From positions 24,179,398 to 24,239,397 of the forward strand of contig NC_092577.1 in NCBI RefSeq assembly GCF_037975245.1: a stretch of 60,000 bases of DNA, in the 5' to 3' direction. The DNA is from Apostichopus japonicus. Its lineage: Eukaryota > Echinodermata > Holothuroidea > Aspidochirotida > Stichopodidae. The translations under genes and the position numbers were made by a program. Of the stretch, positions 21,694 through 32,077 are shown one piece after another. Each line of letters opens with the position of its first letter. The first letter of the stretch is position 1. The notes beneath the pieces were generated by a model that was not told where the DNA came from, made no database searches, and saw only the letters and a list, made by a program, of their open reading frames with translations.

Positions 21694-23559
21694 ATGGCCT
21701 ATGAAGGAAATAGACCTATGGGCTTATTTCAAGACAGTCTTTCTGAAATACTTGCATATCCAACATTATTTTGTGGACAACCAAGAAGTGACAACAAAGT
21801 TAAGGTACATTACAGCACAATATGTAAGTGGGAACTACGTCACAAAGATAGATTTGCCAAATCTGTCCCAAACATATTCTACAAAGTCAAAAAATTACAA
21901 ATCAGCCAAATACAGCAAAAAGTAACACTTAGTATGCGAAAGAAAAAAACACAAGGGAAGAAAGTAACTGCTCAACATTTCAAAACAAATGAAAGTATCA
22001 AGCAAATCTTGACCCTAGATGAAGGATTTAGAGTATTCCGAACATTACGAGGATCCCCTCCCTATTGGGAAAAGTCCAAGAAAGAACTGTTTGCAATGAT
22101 TCGACAACTTGGAATCCCAACATGGTTTCTGTCATTCTCTGCTGCTGAAACAAGGTGGCTTCACTTACTCAAAATCCTTGGAAGAACAGTCAAAAACAAA
22201 CATTTCACAGATGAACAACTCTTAAACATGAATTGGAATGAGAAATCTGACCTTATCTAGAGTGACCCTGTTACATGTGCACGTCACTTTGATTACATGT
22301 TTCGTAGGTTATTGAATAATTTCCTGTATAGTTCATATCATCCAATTGGTGAGATCATTGATCATTTCTACAGAGTTGAGTTCCAACAGAGAGGTTCCCC
22401 ACACATTCACATGCTAGTTTGGGTCAAAGATGCACCTTTATATGGAAATGCAGCCCCAACAGAAGTAACATCTTTTATTGATCAATATGTCACATGTAAC
22501 AAACCTTCTGACACAGTCAACCAAACAGTTAACTTGCAATCTCACAGCCATGCAAAGACATGCAGAAAGAAGAGACAAGGTGCTTGCCGCTTTGGGTTTC
22601 CTATCCCACCAATGCCTAGAACCATGATTCTAACACCGTTAGAAGTTGAAGGCAATGCTAATACTACAGAACTGTACAAGTGCATAAGAGCTTACTTGGA
22701 TGATTTGAAACTTGCTGAAGACATTACTGACACATTTGAAGATATGTTGACCAAGTTGGGAAGCACAAAAAGAGACTACATTCTTGCCATACGTTCATCC
22801 ATAACATCAGACAAAATCTTTCTCAAAAGATCACCATCTGAAGTCAGAATTAATGGTTACAATAAAGTCTTGCTAGAAACTTGGAGAGCTAATATGGATA
22901 TTCAATATGTACTCGACCCATATGCATGTGCCATGTACATTGTATCTTACATTAGCAAAGGACAAAGAGGTATGAGTAACCTTATGCAGCGTGCAACAAC
23001 AGAAGCAAGAGAAGGGAACATGGACATCAAACAGCAAGTACGACACATTGGAAACAAATTCCTTAATCATGTTGAAATGAGTGCTCAAGAAGCAGTGTAT
23101 TTGGTATTACAAATGCCACTCAGAAAAGCCTCCAGGCAATTTGTGTTTATAAATACCTCACCATTAGAAGATCGAACAATCCTGATCAAACCATTGGAAT
23201 ATATTCAACAGTTGCCAGATTACTCTACAGATATTGAATGTATGGGACTTATCAGGAAGTATGCTGTCCGACCTAAAGCACTACAACATTATTGCCTTGC
23301 AGACTTTGCAGCTTGGTTCGAAATCACTAGTGACAATAAGAGAATTGAGAGCACTAACAATGATTATGAATCAGATGATAATGCTGATGACCATGATATG
23401 CAGGATACTGGTGAGGTCAAATGCTATACTGTTGGTGCGTTAAACTTTAGAAAGAGAAACAAAGCCAAGATCATCAGATATGTCCGGTTTAACAAGGAAA
23501 ATGATGCAGAAAAAGTACTACAGAGAGCAACTGATGTTGTTTTTTCCTTGCAGATCTGA
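21694..23559 (+). pseudogene. Helentron Rep (HUH endonuclease) region, broken by an in-frame stop
   Basis: This is the N-terminal half of a Helitron/Helentron Rep-helicase, which cleaves and joins single strands at the element ends during rolling-circle transposition. Helitron N-domain hallmarks are RGSPPYWEKSKKELFAMIRQ, LGIPTWFLSFSAAETRW, the HUH motif in RGSPHIHMLVW, a Cys/His cluster (SHAKTCRKKRQGACRFGFP) and the two-tyrosine motif YIVSYISK. A TAG at 22258-22260 interrupts the frame after NEKSDLI; the frame resumes immediately with SDPVTCARHFDYMF, so this looks like a single-base nonsense change. The frame is lost again near 23550-23600. Such a copy could not make a full Rep. Confidence 0.85.
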
Positions 23560-23702
23560 GAATAATATCATAGTCATGTGATACTTACCAAGAACGATAC
23601 CTCCAGGTTGAATCCAAGATTAAAGACAAGGAATCAGAATATAACCACAGTGGAGATATCATTCACCAGGCAATAGATGATATTGAAAATGAAGACCCTG
23701 AG

Positions 23703-26030
23703 ATGTATGATGAGATAGCACCAAATACAGAACATATCGAAAAGGATAAACAGCAAGTGAAAATCCCTTCCAATGAATCACCTGAATTGTATGATATTGG
23801 ACAAGACATTGGGATTGCAGTCAATAGTGCAAACATAGAAGAATTGCAAAAACCTCGCTTGCCTGATTCTGAATACAGAACTCTAGTACGCAGCCTCAAC
23901 AAACAACAGAAAGACTTCTTCTATGTACTGCATTGGTGCAAAACAAAAGAAGAACCAATGTACACGTTTCTCACTGGCGGAGCTGGTGTAGGAAAATCTC
24001 AAGTATTGAAAGCTCTGTACAATGCACTATTGAGATACTATTCTAGCCAGCCTGGAAGCGATCCAGATGATACTCACATTCTTCTTATGGCACCAACAGG
24101 CAAAGCAGCTTATGGTATTAAAGGCAATACCATTCACAGTGCTCTATTCATTCCAGCTAGTGAAGGATTTCATTACAAGGCATTAACATCAGACAAGCTA
24201 AACTCACTTCGAGTGAAGTTGAGAAATTTGAAAATCATTTTCATTGATGAAATATCTATGGTTGGTAATGGAATGTTAACATTCATAGATAAAAGACTGC
24301 AACAAATTATGGGTAGTAAGAAAATATTTGGAGGTGTTAGCATTATTGCTGTTGGTGATCTCTTTCAACTCAAGCCAGTGTTTGATGGATGGATATTTAA
24401 TGATCTAACTGAAGATTATGGCCCATTAGCATCTAATTTATGGAAAGACCATTTTATGGCCTTTGAACTAACTGAAATCATGCGACAAAAACATGACCAG
24501 AGTTTTCCTCAACTTTTAAACCGACTAAGAGAAGGCAATCAAACAGATGATGATTTAAGGCTGCTGAACACTAGGCAGTTTACAGTCGACAACGTTCCAT
24601 CAAATGCTACACATGTTTATCAGACCAACCTAAAAGTTAATTCACACAATGATGAAGTTTTTTCCCAACTAGACACTCTAAAGCTCACAATTAGATCTCA
24701 AGACATTGTCGTAGATGATGTCCCAAACACAGTCAAACAGAAAATACTAACTTGCATACCGGACAACCCTGAAAAGACAATGGGATTATTCACTGAACTA
24801 TCATTGGCCATTGACCAACGAATTGACCTCTGTCTCAATGTTTCAGTTGAAGATGGAATGATTAATGGTGCTACTGGTATCATCAAGTATATAGAGAATG
24901 TACATGATCAGAACATTCACACTATATGGGTACAGTTCGATGACATTACTGTAGGTAAAGCATGTCGACACTTTAAAAGAGAACTGTATCATTCAAAGCT
25001 TGCTTCAACATGGACACCAATATCAAGAAGTAGTCGACAGTTCAGGATTGGTCGCAACAAAAATGCAGAAGTTGTGCGGAAACAATTTCCCCTCAGACCA
25101 GCAACTGCAAAGACAGTCCATAGATGTCAAGGAGATACAATGAAAGAGATAGTTGTTGATATGTCAGGTGCTAGATCACAATGTCACATCCACTATGTTG
25201 CATTAAGTAGAGTGACTTCCATAAATGGATTATACATTCTTGATCTTAATCCTGACAAGATTAACGTCGATCGAAATGTTGTGAAGGAAGTAGAAAATTT
25301 ACGATCCATACGATCATTGAAAGCATGCAGCCATGCATTTGAAAGTACAGACAGCACTACCATCATTCATCAAAATGTAACATCACTGAAGAGACACATT
25401 TCTGACATAATTCATGACAGCACAATCACATCTGCTGATATTCTACTTTTCACTGAATGCCATTTATCAGAAGCAATCACAAATGATGAGCTGTACATTG
25501 AAGGATTTACACTATTCAAAAACATCCCATCTCATGCTCCTGTCTCAAATTCCCCATATGGCACTGTGATCTACACTAAGAATAATATCACAACACTGAC
25601 TGAACATACACTGAATACAAATAACATTAAAATCTCCCTGACAACCAAAGACACATGTGCTGGAACTATTCAAATTGCACTAATTTACAGGTCCAATAAG
25701 GTTCCCATGCAACTATTCCATGATGAATTGAGTAACTTTTTAAGTCACATAGATCATTCACAACCAACATTGATTGCTGGTGATTTCAATGTTGATGTAC
25801 TCCAAAACTCACCAGACAGTAAAAGCCTGATTTCTTTATTCACAAGAACATTCAATTACAAAGAAATCATACTTACTCCTACAACAGACTATAACTCATG
25901 CTTAGATCACATATACACAAACATTCCTACAAGTAAAATATTTGGTAGTGGAGTCCTTGAGAGCTATTACAGTCATCACAAAGCAACTTGGATTTCTTTG
26001 CAGAACTTCCATGAAAACACAACAAGTTAA
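23703..26030 (+). CDS. Helentron PIF1-type helicase fused to an APE-like endonuclease
   Basis: The 775-residue open frame is really the continuation of the Rep protein; sequence immediately upstream (ESKIKDKESEYNHSGDIIHQ, about 23610-23670) is in the same frame. The helicase has Walker A (LTGGAGVGKSQVLKALY), Walker B (IIFIDEISMVG), GDLFQL, and the late motifs TVHRCQGDT and HYVALSRVTSINGLYILDL. From about residue 550 an endonuclease/exonuclease/phosphatase-type domain follows: HQNVTSLKRH, ILLFTECHLSE, YGTVIYTK, LIAGDFNVDV and CLDHIYTN. The C-terminal endonuclease fusion marks Helentrons (Helitron2-like) rather than canonical plant-type Helitrons. Its terminal SHHKATW is a variant of the usual SDH motif. 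Confidence 0.85.
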   Translation: MYDEIAPNTEHIEKDKQQVKIPSNESPELYDIGQDIGIAVNSANIEELQKPRLPDSEYRTLVRSLNKQQKDFFYVLHWCKTKEEPMYTFLTGGAGVGKSQVLKALYNALLRYYSSQPGSDPDDTHILLMAPTGKAAYGIKGNTIHSALFIPASEGFHYKALTSDKLNSLRVKLRNLKIIFIDEISMVGNGMLTFIDKRLQQIMGSKKIFGGVSIIAVGDLFQLKPVFDGWIFNDLTEDYGPLASNLWKDHFMAFELTEIMRQKHDQSFPQLLNRLREGNQTDDDLRLLNTRQFTVDNVPSNATHVYQTNLKVNSHNDEVFSQLDTLKLTIRSQDIVVDDVPNTVKQKILTCIPDNPEKTMGLFTELSLAIDQRIDLCLNVSVEDGMINGATGIIKYIENVHDQNIHTIWVQFDDITVGKACRHFKRELYHSKLASTWTPISRSSRQFRIGRNKNAEVVRKQFPLRPATAKTVHRCQGDTMKEIVVDMSGARSQCHIHYVALSRVTSINGLYILDLNPDKINVDRNVVKEVENLRSIRSLKACSHAFESTDSTTIIHQNVTSLKRHISDIIHDSTITSADILLFTECHLSEAITNDELYIEGFTLFKNIPSHAPVSNSPYGTVIYTKNNITTLTEHTLNTNNIKISLTTKDTCAGTIQIALIYRSNKVPMQLFHDELSNFLSHIDHSQPTLIAGDFNVDVLQNSPDSKSLISLFTRTFNYKEIILTPTTDYNSCLDHIYTNIPTSKIFGSGVLESYYSHHKATWISLQNFHENTTS

Positions 26031-28294
26031 ACCAAAATATGTGTACCATATGTCCTATGTGCTTACCATAGAACTACAAACTCCAACAACTTCATTTAAT
26101 TGTTAACAATTACTGTCAATACACTTAATTACACAACATAATTTACTGTACTAACTCACTCTATACTAGCAATTTATTGTAATAATCCACTCCTCCTTGT
26201 CAGTCACTTCGATCAACCAATTGGTTTAACAGCTACTCTACACTACACTGTAATGATCACTTGATTGCCTAGATCAAGAACTACACTGTAATGATCACTT
26301 GTTTGCCTAGATCAAGAAAGGCTTCTATAAATAGGCTACCAATTCTTATATCATACAGCCTATCAAGTTCAGATACTAATTGTCATATCAATTAGGCTAT
26401 CATAAAATGACTAAAACAAGTCTTGATTTACACAACAAAATCAATAGGATTTTAGTGTGCAAGTTTCCTCACATACAACTAACTCAACGGGGAAGTCTCA
26501 TTGACCTAATGTGTAAAATTAAAAATATCGCCCAAGAACAAAACAACGTAGCAACTCGACTTGAATCATTTTAGGAAATCAACTGGCCTATTTCTTCTCC
26601 ATCAACATGTATATTGACATAAAATCCATGCATGCTACCTGAAACAATGCTTTCGTAACAATTCTTATTATTTCTAATGAACATGATACATCCCTCTCCT
26701 AGTTTGTTTCAAGGTTTTGGTCATTTCATCATTGGTCGTAATTAGCCCTTGACCTATGCTTATGCTTTGATAAAAATTGCATGTGGGCTCAACCTATGAA
26801 AATTGTAAGAAGTATATGAATGATGTATGCAGTATACTTGAAGTGCAAACAGTGTAACAACCATTCAGAATTGTGCAATGCATACAAATTTCCATTTAAA
26901 ACCAAAACACTGAAGAAATTATAGGATCAGATATCAGCTGATATTGTGAACAAATATCAGCTATCAGATCTGCAAAGAAAAACCCTAAAAATAGCAATAC
27001 CAGAAAGTAACTAGACCAGGTAACTAATTTTGGGGGACCCCGATACCCAACCAGTAAACTCTGTGAAGCTGTGTAAAACTTGGCTTTACAAAATTGAACA
27101 AAATCTAACCCCTACCTATACCACACAACAAATTCTACATTACACTACCAATGTTACAAGTGCTTGATTATTACTGCAGCCATTTCTGGTTGAGCATGCC
27201 CCCACAAAAATGGGCATGATGCTATAAAGAAGAGAACTTTCTGGGCACTGTCTGTTCCAGTTACAGGTAAGTAACTTATGACAAAAGCAGGTACACAAGT
27301 GTACCTACATTTTCCCACAATGTTCAACATGACAAGTACTTTTTTCACAACCCAATCTCCAATGGAGGACATAGACTGTAACCTTAGTAAACACTTTGAT
27401 TTCGATAATGCAAACTTTGAAGCTCAAACTTAGTATGCATGTTAATCATTGTACAGGGGAAAAGAATTTAGCATTCATGGCCTTGTTGGTGTGTGATTGT
27501 TCATGTGCCCATTTAGTTTGTTATCTCCATACAGTGGCATTGCCAAACATTTCAACTTAGGAGCACAGCACCTAATTGAAGGCACAATGTTTATCCGTTA
27601 ATGCTGAGATAGAGAGGGATATAAAAGGGATGGGTGTCCCCCTGCCCAGCACAGCTGAGATTTCGCAGACGGAGCAACATGCATAATTTGTTTTTGAAGA
27701 ATTGCTTTTTTGGAGGGTTAGTCTCTGCGATTTACATTTTATAATAAGACCGATAAAAACATGATACAAAAGATTGAAATTAACCCTTCACTTAGAGATT
27801 TTTTGATAATTTATGGGTCCTTAAAAGCAATCTGGTGCTGTATTAAAGAACTTGATTTTTCTCAATTTATATGGGAGAAATTTTTAACACTCCGTAACAC
27901 ACTATTTATGGGTCACCCCCTGGCAATGCCACAGTCCCCATAACAACTGAATGATGGCATTTGGAGTTGTCAGCCAAACATAATGAATGCATTATCTTGA
28001 AATATAATATGGTGATACGAAATTGTAAGTGAACAATTAATTTAGTTCCAAAAAAATATCTTAAATGTAACTTGTAGGTCATTGCAATCAAAATGAATAC
28101 CGAAATAGAATCTACAAGGAACTTGCTTCATGTAGTTAACACTACATGCCGAGTATTGAGGTAATTTTATTAAACCACAGTCAAATGGCCCTGCCCCTAA
28201 ATTTACTGAAATTCACCCCTGGGCCTATATACACAATTGTGTCAAACAAAACTACAGTTCAACTGATTTCTTTAATTACAATTTGTATTATTAT
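26031..28294. other. Helentron 3' flank and unique-looking DNA
   Basis: No gene is supported. A 38-bp tandem duplicate lies at 26243-26318. Short frames (for example 26380-26574 and 27154-27372) lack splice or domain support. The exact Helentron 3' end was not identified. Confidence 0.4.
26243..26318. repeat. 38-bp tandem repeat downstream of the Helentron
   Basis: Two copies, one base different, of a unit starting ctacactgtaatgatcactt and ending gcctagatcaagaa, at 26243-26280 and 26281-26318. The unit contains the palindrome tgatca. Such subterminal repeats are often near Helentron ends, but the link is inferred from position. Confidence 0.75.
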
Positions 28295-28501
28295 TGTTAC
28301 ATGCCCAGAGGTGTTAATTGGGGCTGGGGTAATGAAGGGGCCAGGCGGCTCATCCGGCTATAAAGGGGGGGGGGGAAGAGAGACAAGAACGCTGATCGTT
28401 TGATTGATCGGACAGAAACGAGTTGTAACAGAAACTGTCCTTGCGCCCTCTATTACGACAATCAAAATTTTGTCGGGTCTACAAATAGTTCACCCATTAC
28501 A
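28295..28501 (-). repeat. gypsy-A 3' LTR
   Basis: On the + strand it reads TGTTACATGCCCAGAGG ... ACCCATTACA, so on the element strand it starts TGTAATGGGT and ends ATGTAACA. It matches 36656-36860 almost base for base, differing in a G-run, an a/c change and a small indel. Confidence 0.9.
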
Positions 28502-28516
28502 CTCTCCCCTTCTTTA
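28502..28516 (-). other. gypsy-A polypurine tract
   Basis: Directly inside the 3' LTR the element strand reads aagaaggggagag, the purine run expected for plus-strand priming. Confidence 0.65.
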
Positions 28517-29176
28517 TAAGATGTCGTCCCGACATGGAAATAAATATTGTCATGGCAAAATACACTCTGCCTTACCCCATAAAACTAATTACAATATCAT
28601 CAAACCAATTCCTTCTGATGAACACTAACTTAAACATGTTATATACAATAAAGGCTAAAAGTAAATAAAACAACTGTACACTAGACTGTTTCTAGGGTTA
28701 CACCCTATGAACTCCAATACCTCAGACATCCTGGACCAATACCCTATCAAATTATTCTGTACATTTATACTAACTGCATGTATGACTTCCACTAGGCATT
28801 AACCTAAATTGACTACAACACAACCCACTTGTGTAGAGCAATAATACTACCACATAACCCTTGTGTAGAGCCTGGGAAGAATTGAAGTTATAAACTCTTT
28901 GGTAACGCGTAATCCCAAATGAGAAATACTTCCTTACAGTGTATAAGATCAATAATCACTAAGTACATGAATAAAATATGAATGCCCATGTCACATATGA
29001 AGATTTCAATAAAGACAGCATGCATATTGGTAGAATCTACTACATGTAAAACAAACATCAACAGCCTTTCCAGTCTCTAAATGTGTCTAACCATGAATAT
29101 GGTCCAAACTCAAGATAATTGTTTTTGATTTTTTTTTCTTAAAACATATACTACAGTCACTTAAAACCAATATTCC

Positions 29177-29925
29177 CTAAAACATTGCTACAGGCCTAGG
29201 ATACCTCATGGCCGATGGAGGTGGATAGCCCGGCTGTTGAAACCACTGATGCTGCATGGGTGCCATTGGATACCAGACATCATATGGAGCAATAGGTGGG
29301 GTACCAGATACAGTGTTAACTTGTGGGTGATGCTGCCGATATGTTGGTACACCGAGTTGGTTATAGGTAAAAACAGTCCTAGGTACTCTAATCCTAGACG
29401 TCCTCACATCCTGTTCAGGCTGCACCTCTGGATCATTCTCAGGTACTGGTTCATCTGATGGGATTACTCTTTCCAAGTTACCCCCTTCCTCTGTCAGAGT
29501 GTCCGGTTCCACTTGTTGGACATTACCACCATCATCATCAGGCAGTGACATCTATCCTCCAGGAATATTATCAGCTGGCATTTGACTGGCTACATATATA
29601 GGAACATCCCAGTCACTGTCACTAGATTCTCCCTCGGATTCAGTCAGGTTTTGGGACTTGTTGGGTTTCACCTTCTTAGTCTTACGACTCACTGGCTGTG
29701 GCTCCTCCAATGGCAAGGAGTCACATGGCAACAAGAGGTTCCTGTGAAGCGTCCTCTTCCTTCCTTTCCCCTCTCTGGGGTCAGTTCGTACACAGGGACA
29801 TCTGGTAGAAGTTGTTTGATCACAACGTAGATGTGTTCCTCCCAATAAGGCCGTAATTTAGCAGGGCCTTCATGGGGGCCATATTCTTCACAAGCACTCG
29901 GTCTCCTGGTGATAGAAAGGTGCAA
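29177..29925 (-). pseudogene. gypsy-A pol C-terminus, broken
   Basis: Pieces in successive frames: KLRPYWEEHIYVVIKQLLPD and VPVYELTPERGKEGR (29689-29925); then a Ser/Asp-rich stretch SEGESSDSDWDVPIYVASQM ending at a stop at 29552; then MSLPDDDGGNVQQVEPDTL onward to 29177 with a Pro/Tyr-rich end. The 'KLRPYWEEH.Y.V' element is a typical gypsy integrase C-terminal motif. At least one frameshift and one stop interrupt it. Confidence 0.6.
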
Positions 29926-30142
29926 TGAACTCTCTTGTCATATCTGTCTTTTGCTTTCTTTGACGCCCTCATTGCATTTCTTGATGCAAGGGCATAAGCT
30001 TCCTGCATTCTCCTCTTCCACCTTTCTGCATAGTCTGTAGGATCTCCACTTCCTTCGGACTCCTCATCTAGGTCAAACAGTAGGTCTACAGGGAGTTTTG
30101 GAGATCTCCAAACATCATGAAGTAGGGTGCATATCCAGTGGA

Positions 30143-30200
30143 CTCACACTGGATATGAGTCCAGTGTGATATGAGTGATATGATGTGATATGAGGATATG
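30143..30200. repeat. Short gatatga repeat within integrase
   Basis: A local expansion of atatgag/gatatg units, with an internal inverted pair around actggatatgagtccagt. It replaces conserved integrase sequence and shifts the frame. Confidence 0.55.
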
Positions 30201-30518
30201 AATCCACACACTGTTGGAGTGAGTCAGTCCAATTCTTTCTGTGTTTTTCTGATTGAGAACGCAGCATACTTAACAGGGTTCTGTTCATCCTTTCAACTTG
30301 TCCGTTTCCCTGTGGATGGTAGGGCGTTGTTCTGGAGTGTTTGATACCAGCATGCTCCTGAAGTTTTGAAAATAGTTTGTTTTCAAATTCACGTCCCTGA
30401 TCGTGATGGAGTTTCCTTGGAAACCCGAACTTCATGAAGTAGTCATTGAACAGTTTGTCAGCTGCGGCAGCTGCAGACTTGTTTCTCGTGGGGTAGGCTT
30501 GACAGAACCGAGTGTAGT

Positions 30519-30523
30519 GATCC
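30519..30523. other. Target-site duplication of the ORF1-only LINE (left)
   Basis: gatcc here and at 32450-32454 flank the insertion, and the gypsy integrase frame continues from VVMD on one side to DHYTRF on the other. Confidence 0.65.
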
Positions 30524-30532
30524 AGGTCCAGG

Positions 30533-30575
30533 CGATCACCAGGTGCAACGTAGCCGAACCATATACCATAAATTG
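30533..30575 (-). repeat. Inverted LINE ORF2 scrap at the 5' junction
   Basis: atcaccaggtgcaacgtagc and cgaaccatataccat closely match, in reverse orientation, ORF2 of the full-length LINEs (for example 50645-50682, the same strand reading), with about two differences in roughly 40 bases. It is not gypsy sequence. Confidence 0.65.
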
Positions 30576-30808
30576 ACCTTGGAGGTCCAAGAAGAGAGTT
30601 TTTAGAAGAGAGTTCAGTTCAGTTCTCGTGGAGTGCGGACGTGTTTTCGGCTGCTCTCCACTTTTCGTTGACCACACCTTTTTGTGTTTTTACGTTGGCC
30701 TTTCATTAGTTTGCAGTTAGTGTTAGTGTAGTTTGTGTGTTTTGGGTTTGTTTTCGTTTTGGTTTTTGTATAGGTGCGTGGCTTTGCCACACCCCTAGCT
30801 GTCACAAA

Positions 30809-32077
30809 ATGGTATTGTTGAGTTTTTCGGGGGAGGCTAAGGTCGTCCCCGGACAAGTTTTTTTTTCAGTTTTGCGTTCTGTTGGTTTAAAAGTCCCTGG
30901 AGAGGTTGACGCGCTTCAGCGTAAACCTCTCCGGGGTATGAATTGTTTTGATGTTCGTTTTACCTCGGAGGCTGCCCGCGTCCGAGGCGTCCATGTGTTG
31001 GAGGGAGTCGAGGGACTGAAGGTCACACCGTATGACAGTTCGGTGTGGGTGACAGTCCTCCATCTCCCTCTGGACATGTCTGAACAGGTTGTTGTGCGGA
31101 CACTGGGGCGTTTTGGGAAAGTGACCGGCTACGAGGAGCCGGAATTCCTTGAATGTAAAGGTGTCAAGACCGGAACTAGACGAGTTAGAATCGAACTCAA
31201 GTCCGATATCCCCTCTACCTTGTGGGCTAATGGGCACAGGGCCCACACTGCATATCCGGGCCAGCCTCGCACTTGTTGGGGGTGTGGGCTGGAAGGGCAT
31301 GAGGCCAGGTTGTGCCCGAACAAGCGGTGTAGCCGCTGTTTACAGGTTGGGCATGCCCTGGCCGAGTGTAAAGGGGATATCGTGTGTAACTCGTATGGGG
31401 AAACGGGCCATCAGGCCCGTTTATGCCCAGACCGCTCATACGCCGCGAGAGTGGCTACGGGCGTGTTTCAAGCGGTCCCCGTCCCGGCCTCTGACACCGT
31501 ACCACCTGATGCTCCTGTCGTCGCCCCAGTGTCAGACACTAGCGCCCCGGTGGAGGCTTTGTTCCCCCTTTCGTGTCCGACCTCTCCCCTGATCGAACTT
31601 GCCGAGACTGCCAGCCTGCCCACTAAGGCAGAGCAGGACAAAACGGCGGAGATGGTACTAACGGAGTGGCATGCGGCGCAGGATGCCGCTTGTACTGGTT
31701 TACCTGTAGCTTCGCCCGCTATCGGTGATACTAGTTGGGCCCCGAGTCAACCGGCCCAAGAGACATTGAGTGGCCCAGAATCTGACTCGCCAATGGAGGA
31801 CTGCACTACAGCCTTATTAGTTGTGGCTAAGGAGTCCTCCGATTGGTTTGATGAGACGAAACAGGCCACTGATCTCATTGACTCGAGTGGGCCTTCCACC
31901 CTACCCGCAGCCGCTTCCGTTATACCGGACACGATGGTCGCTAGTGGACCTCCTGTTCCTAACAGGGAGGTCCACTCGATCAATGACGAGAAGCTAAGAA
32001 CTCTGCTCCCTCGTAAGAAAAGGGGGAACACTGCCAGGGGCCTGGAAAGACCCATATTGGGAAAACTTCGCAGGTAA
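30809..32077 (+). CDS. LINE ORF1 protein (nucleic-acid-binding, zinc knuckles)
   Basis: An intact frame of about 422 residues from the ATG at 30809. An earlier in-frame codon at 30737 is less likely because the homology begins at MVLLSFSGEAKVV. It is related to ORF1 of the full-length LINEs throughout: VPGEVDALQ, DVRFTSEAARVRGV, VTPYDSSVWVTVLHL and YPGQPRTCWGCG. Zinc knuckles are CWGCGLEGHEARLC, CSRCLQVGHALAEC and a third, CNSYGETGHQARLC, in which the second Cys is Tyr. The C-terminal half is Ser/Pro/Thr-rich. ORF1 proteins coat LINE RNA in the particle. The open frame in an element lacking ORF2 is notable. Confidence 0.8.
   Translation: MVLLSFSGEAKVVPGQVFFSVLRSVGLKVPGEVDALQRKPLRGMNCFDVRFTSEAARVRGVHVLEGVEGLKVTPYDSSVWVTVLHLPLDMSEQVVVRTLGRFGKVTGYEEPEFLECKGVKTGTRRVRIELKSDIPSTLWANGHRAHTAYPGQPRTCWGCGLEGHEARLCPNKRCSRCLQVGHALAECKGDIVCNSYGETGHQARLCPDRSYAARVATGVFQAVPVPASDTVPPDAPVVAPVSDTSAPVEALFPLSCPTSPLIELAETASLPTKAEQDKTAEMVLTEWHAAQDAACTGLPVASPAIGDTSWAPSQPAQETLSGPESDSPMEDCTTALLVVAKESSDWFDETKQATDLIDSSGPSTLPAAASVIPDTMVASGPPVPNREVHSINDEKLRTLLPRKKRGNTARGLERPILGKLRR

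Larger units (their letters stand above)
29820..30523 (-). pseudogene. gypsy-A integrase, core and linker
   Basis: From the LINE junction the frame reads [36 protein letters not shown], then [12 protein letters not shown] (second catalytic Asp) and [19 protein letters not shown] (catalytic Glu). The first Asp (VSIDFLHL) lies on the far side of the LINE. After QQCVDSY the frame runs into a short gatatga-type repeat (about 30143-30200) and stops. The linker then resumes as EAYALASRNAMRASKKAKDR with GDRVLVKN. Integrase joins the cDNA to the host genome; this copy cannot. Confidence 0.8.

Noticed and set aside
27154-28091. Three small frames between the Helentron and gypsy-A
   Set aside because: No splice sites in phase, no domain, and composition of unique non-coding DNA.
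30737-30808. N-terminal 24 residues of the ORF1-only LINE frame
   Set aside because: Similarity to the other ORF1 proteins begins at the ATG at 30809; the earlier part is leader sequence.
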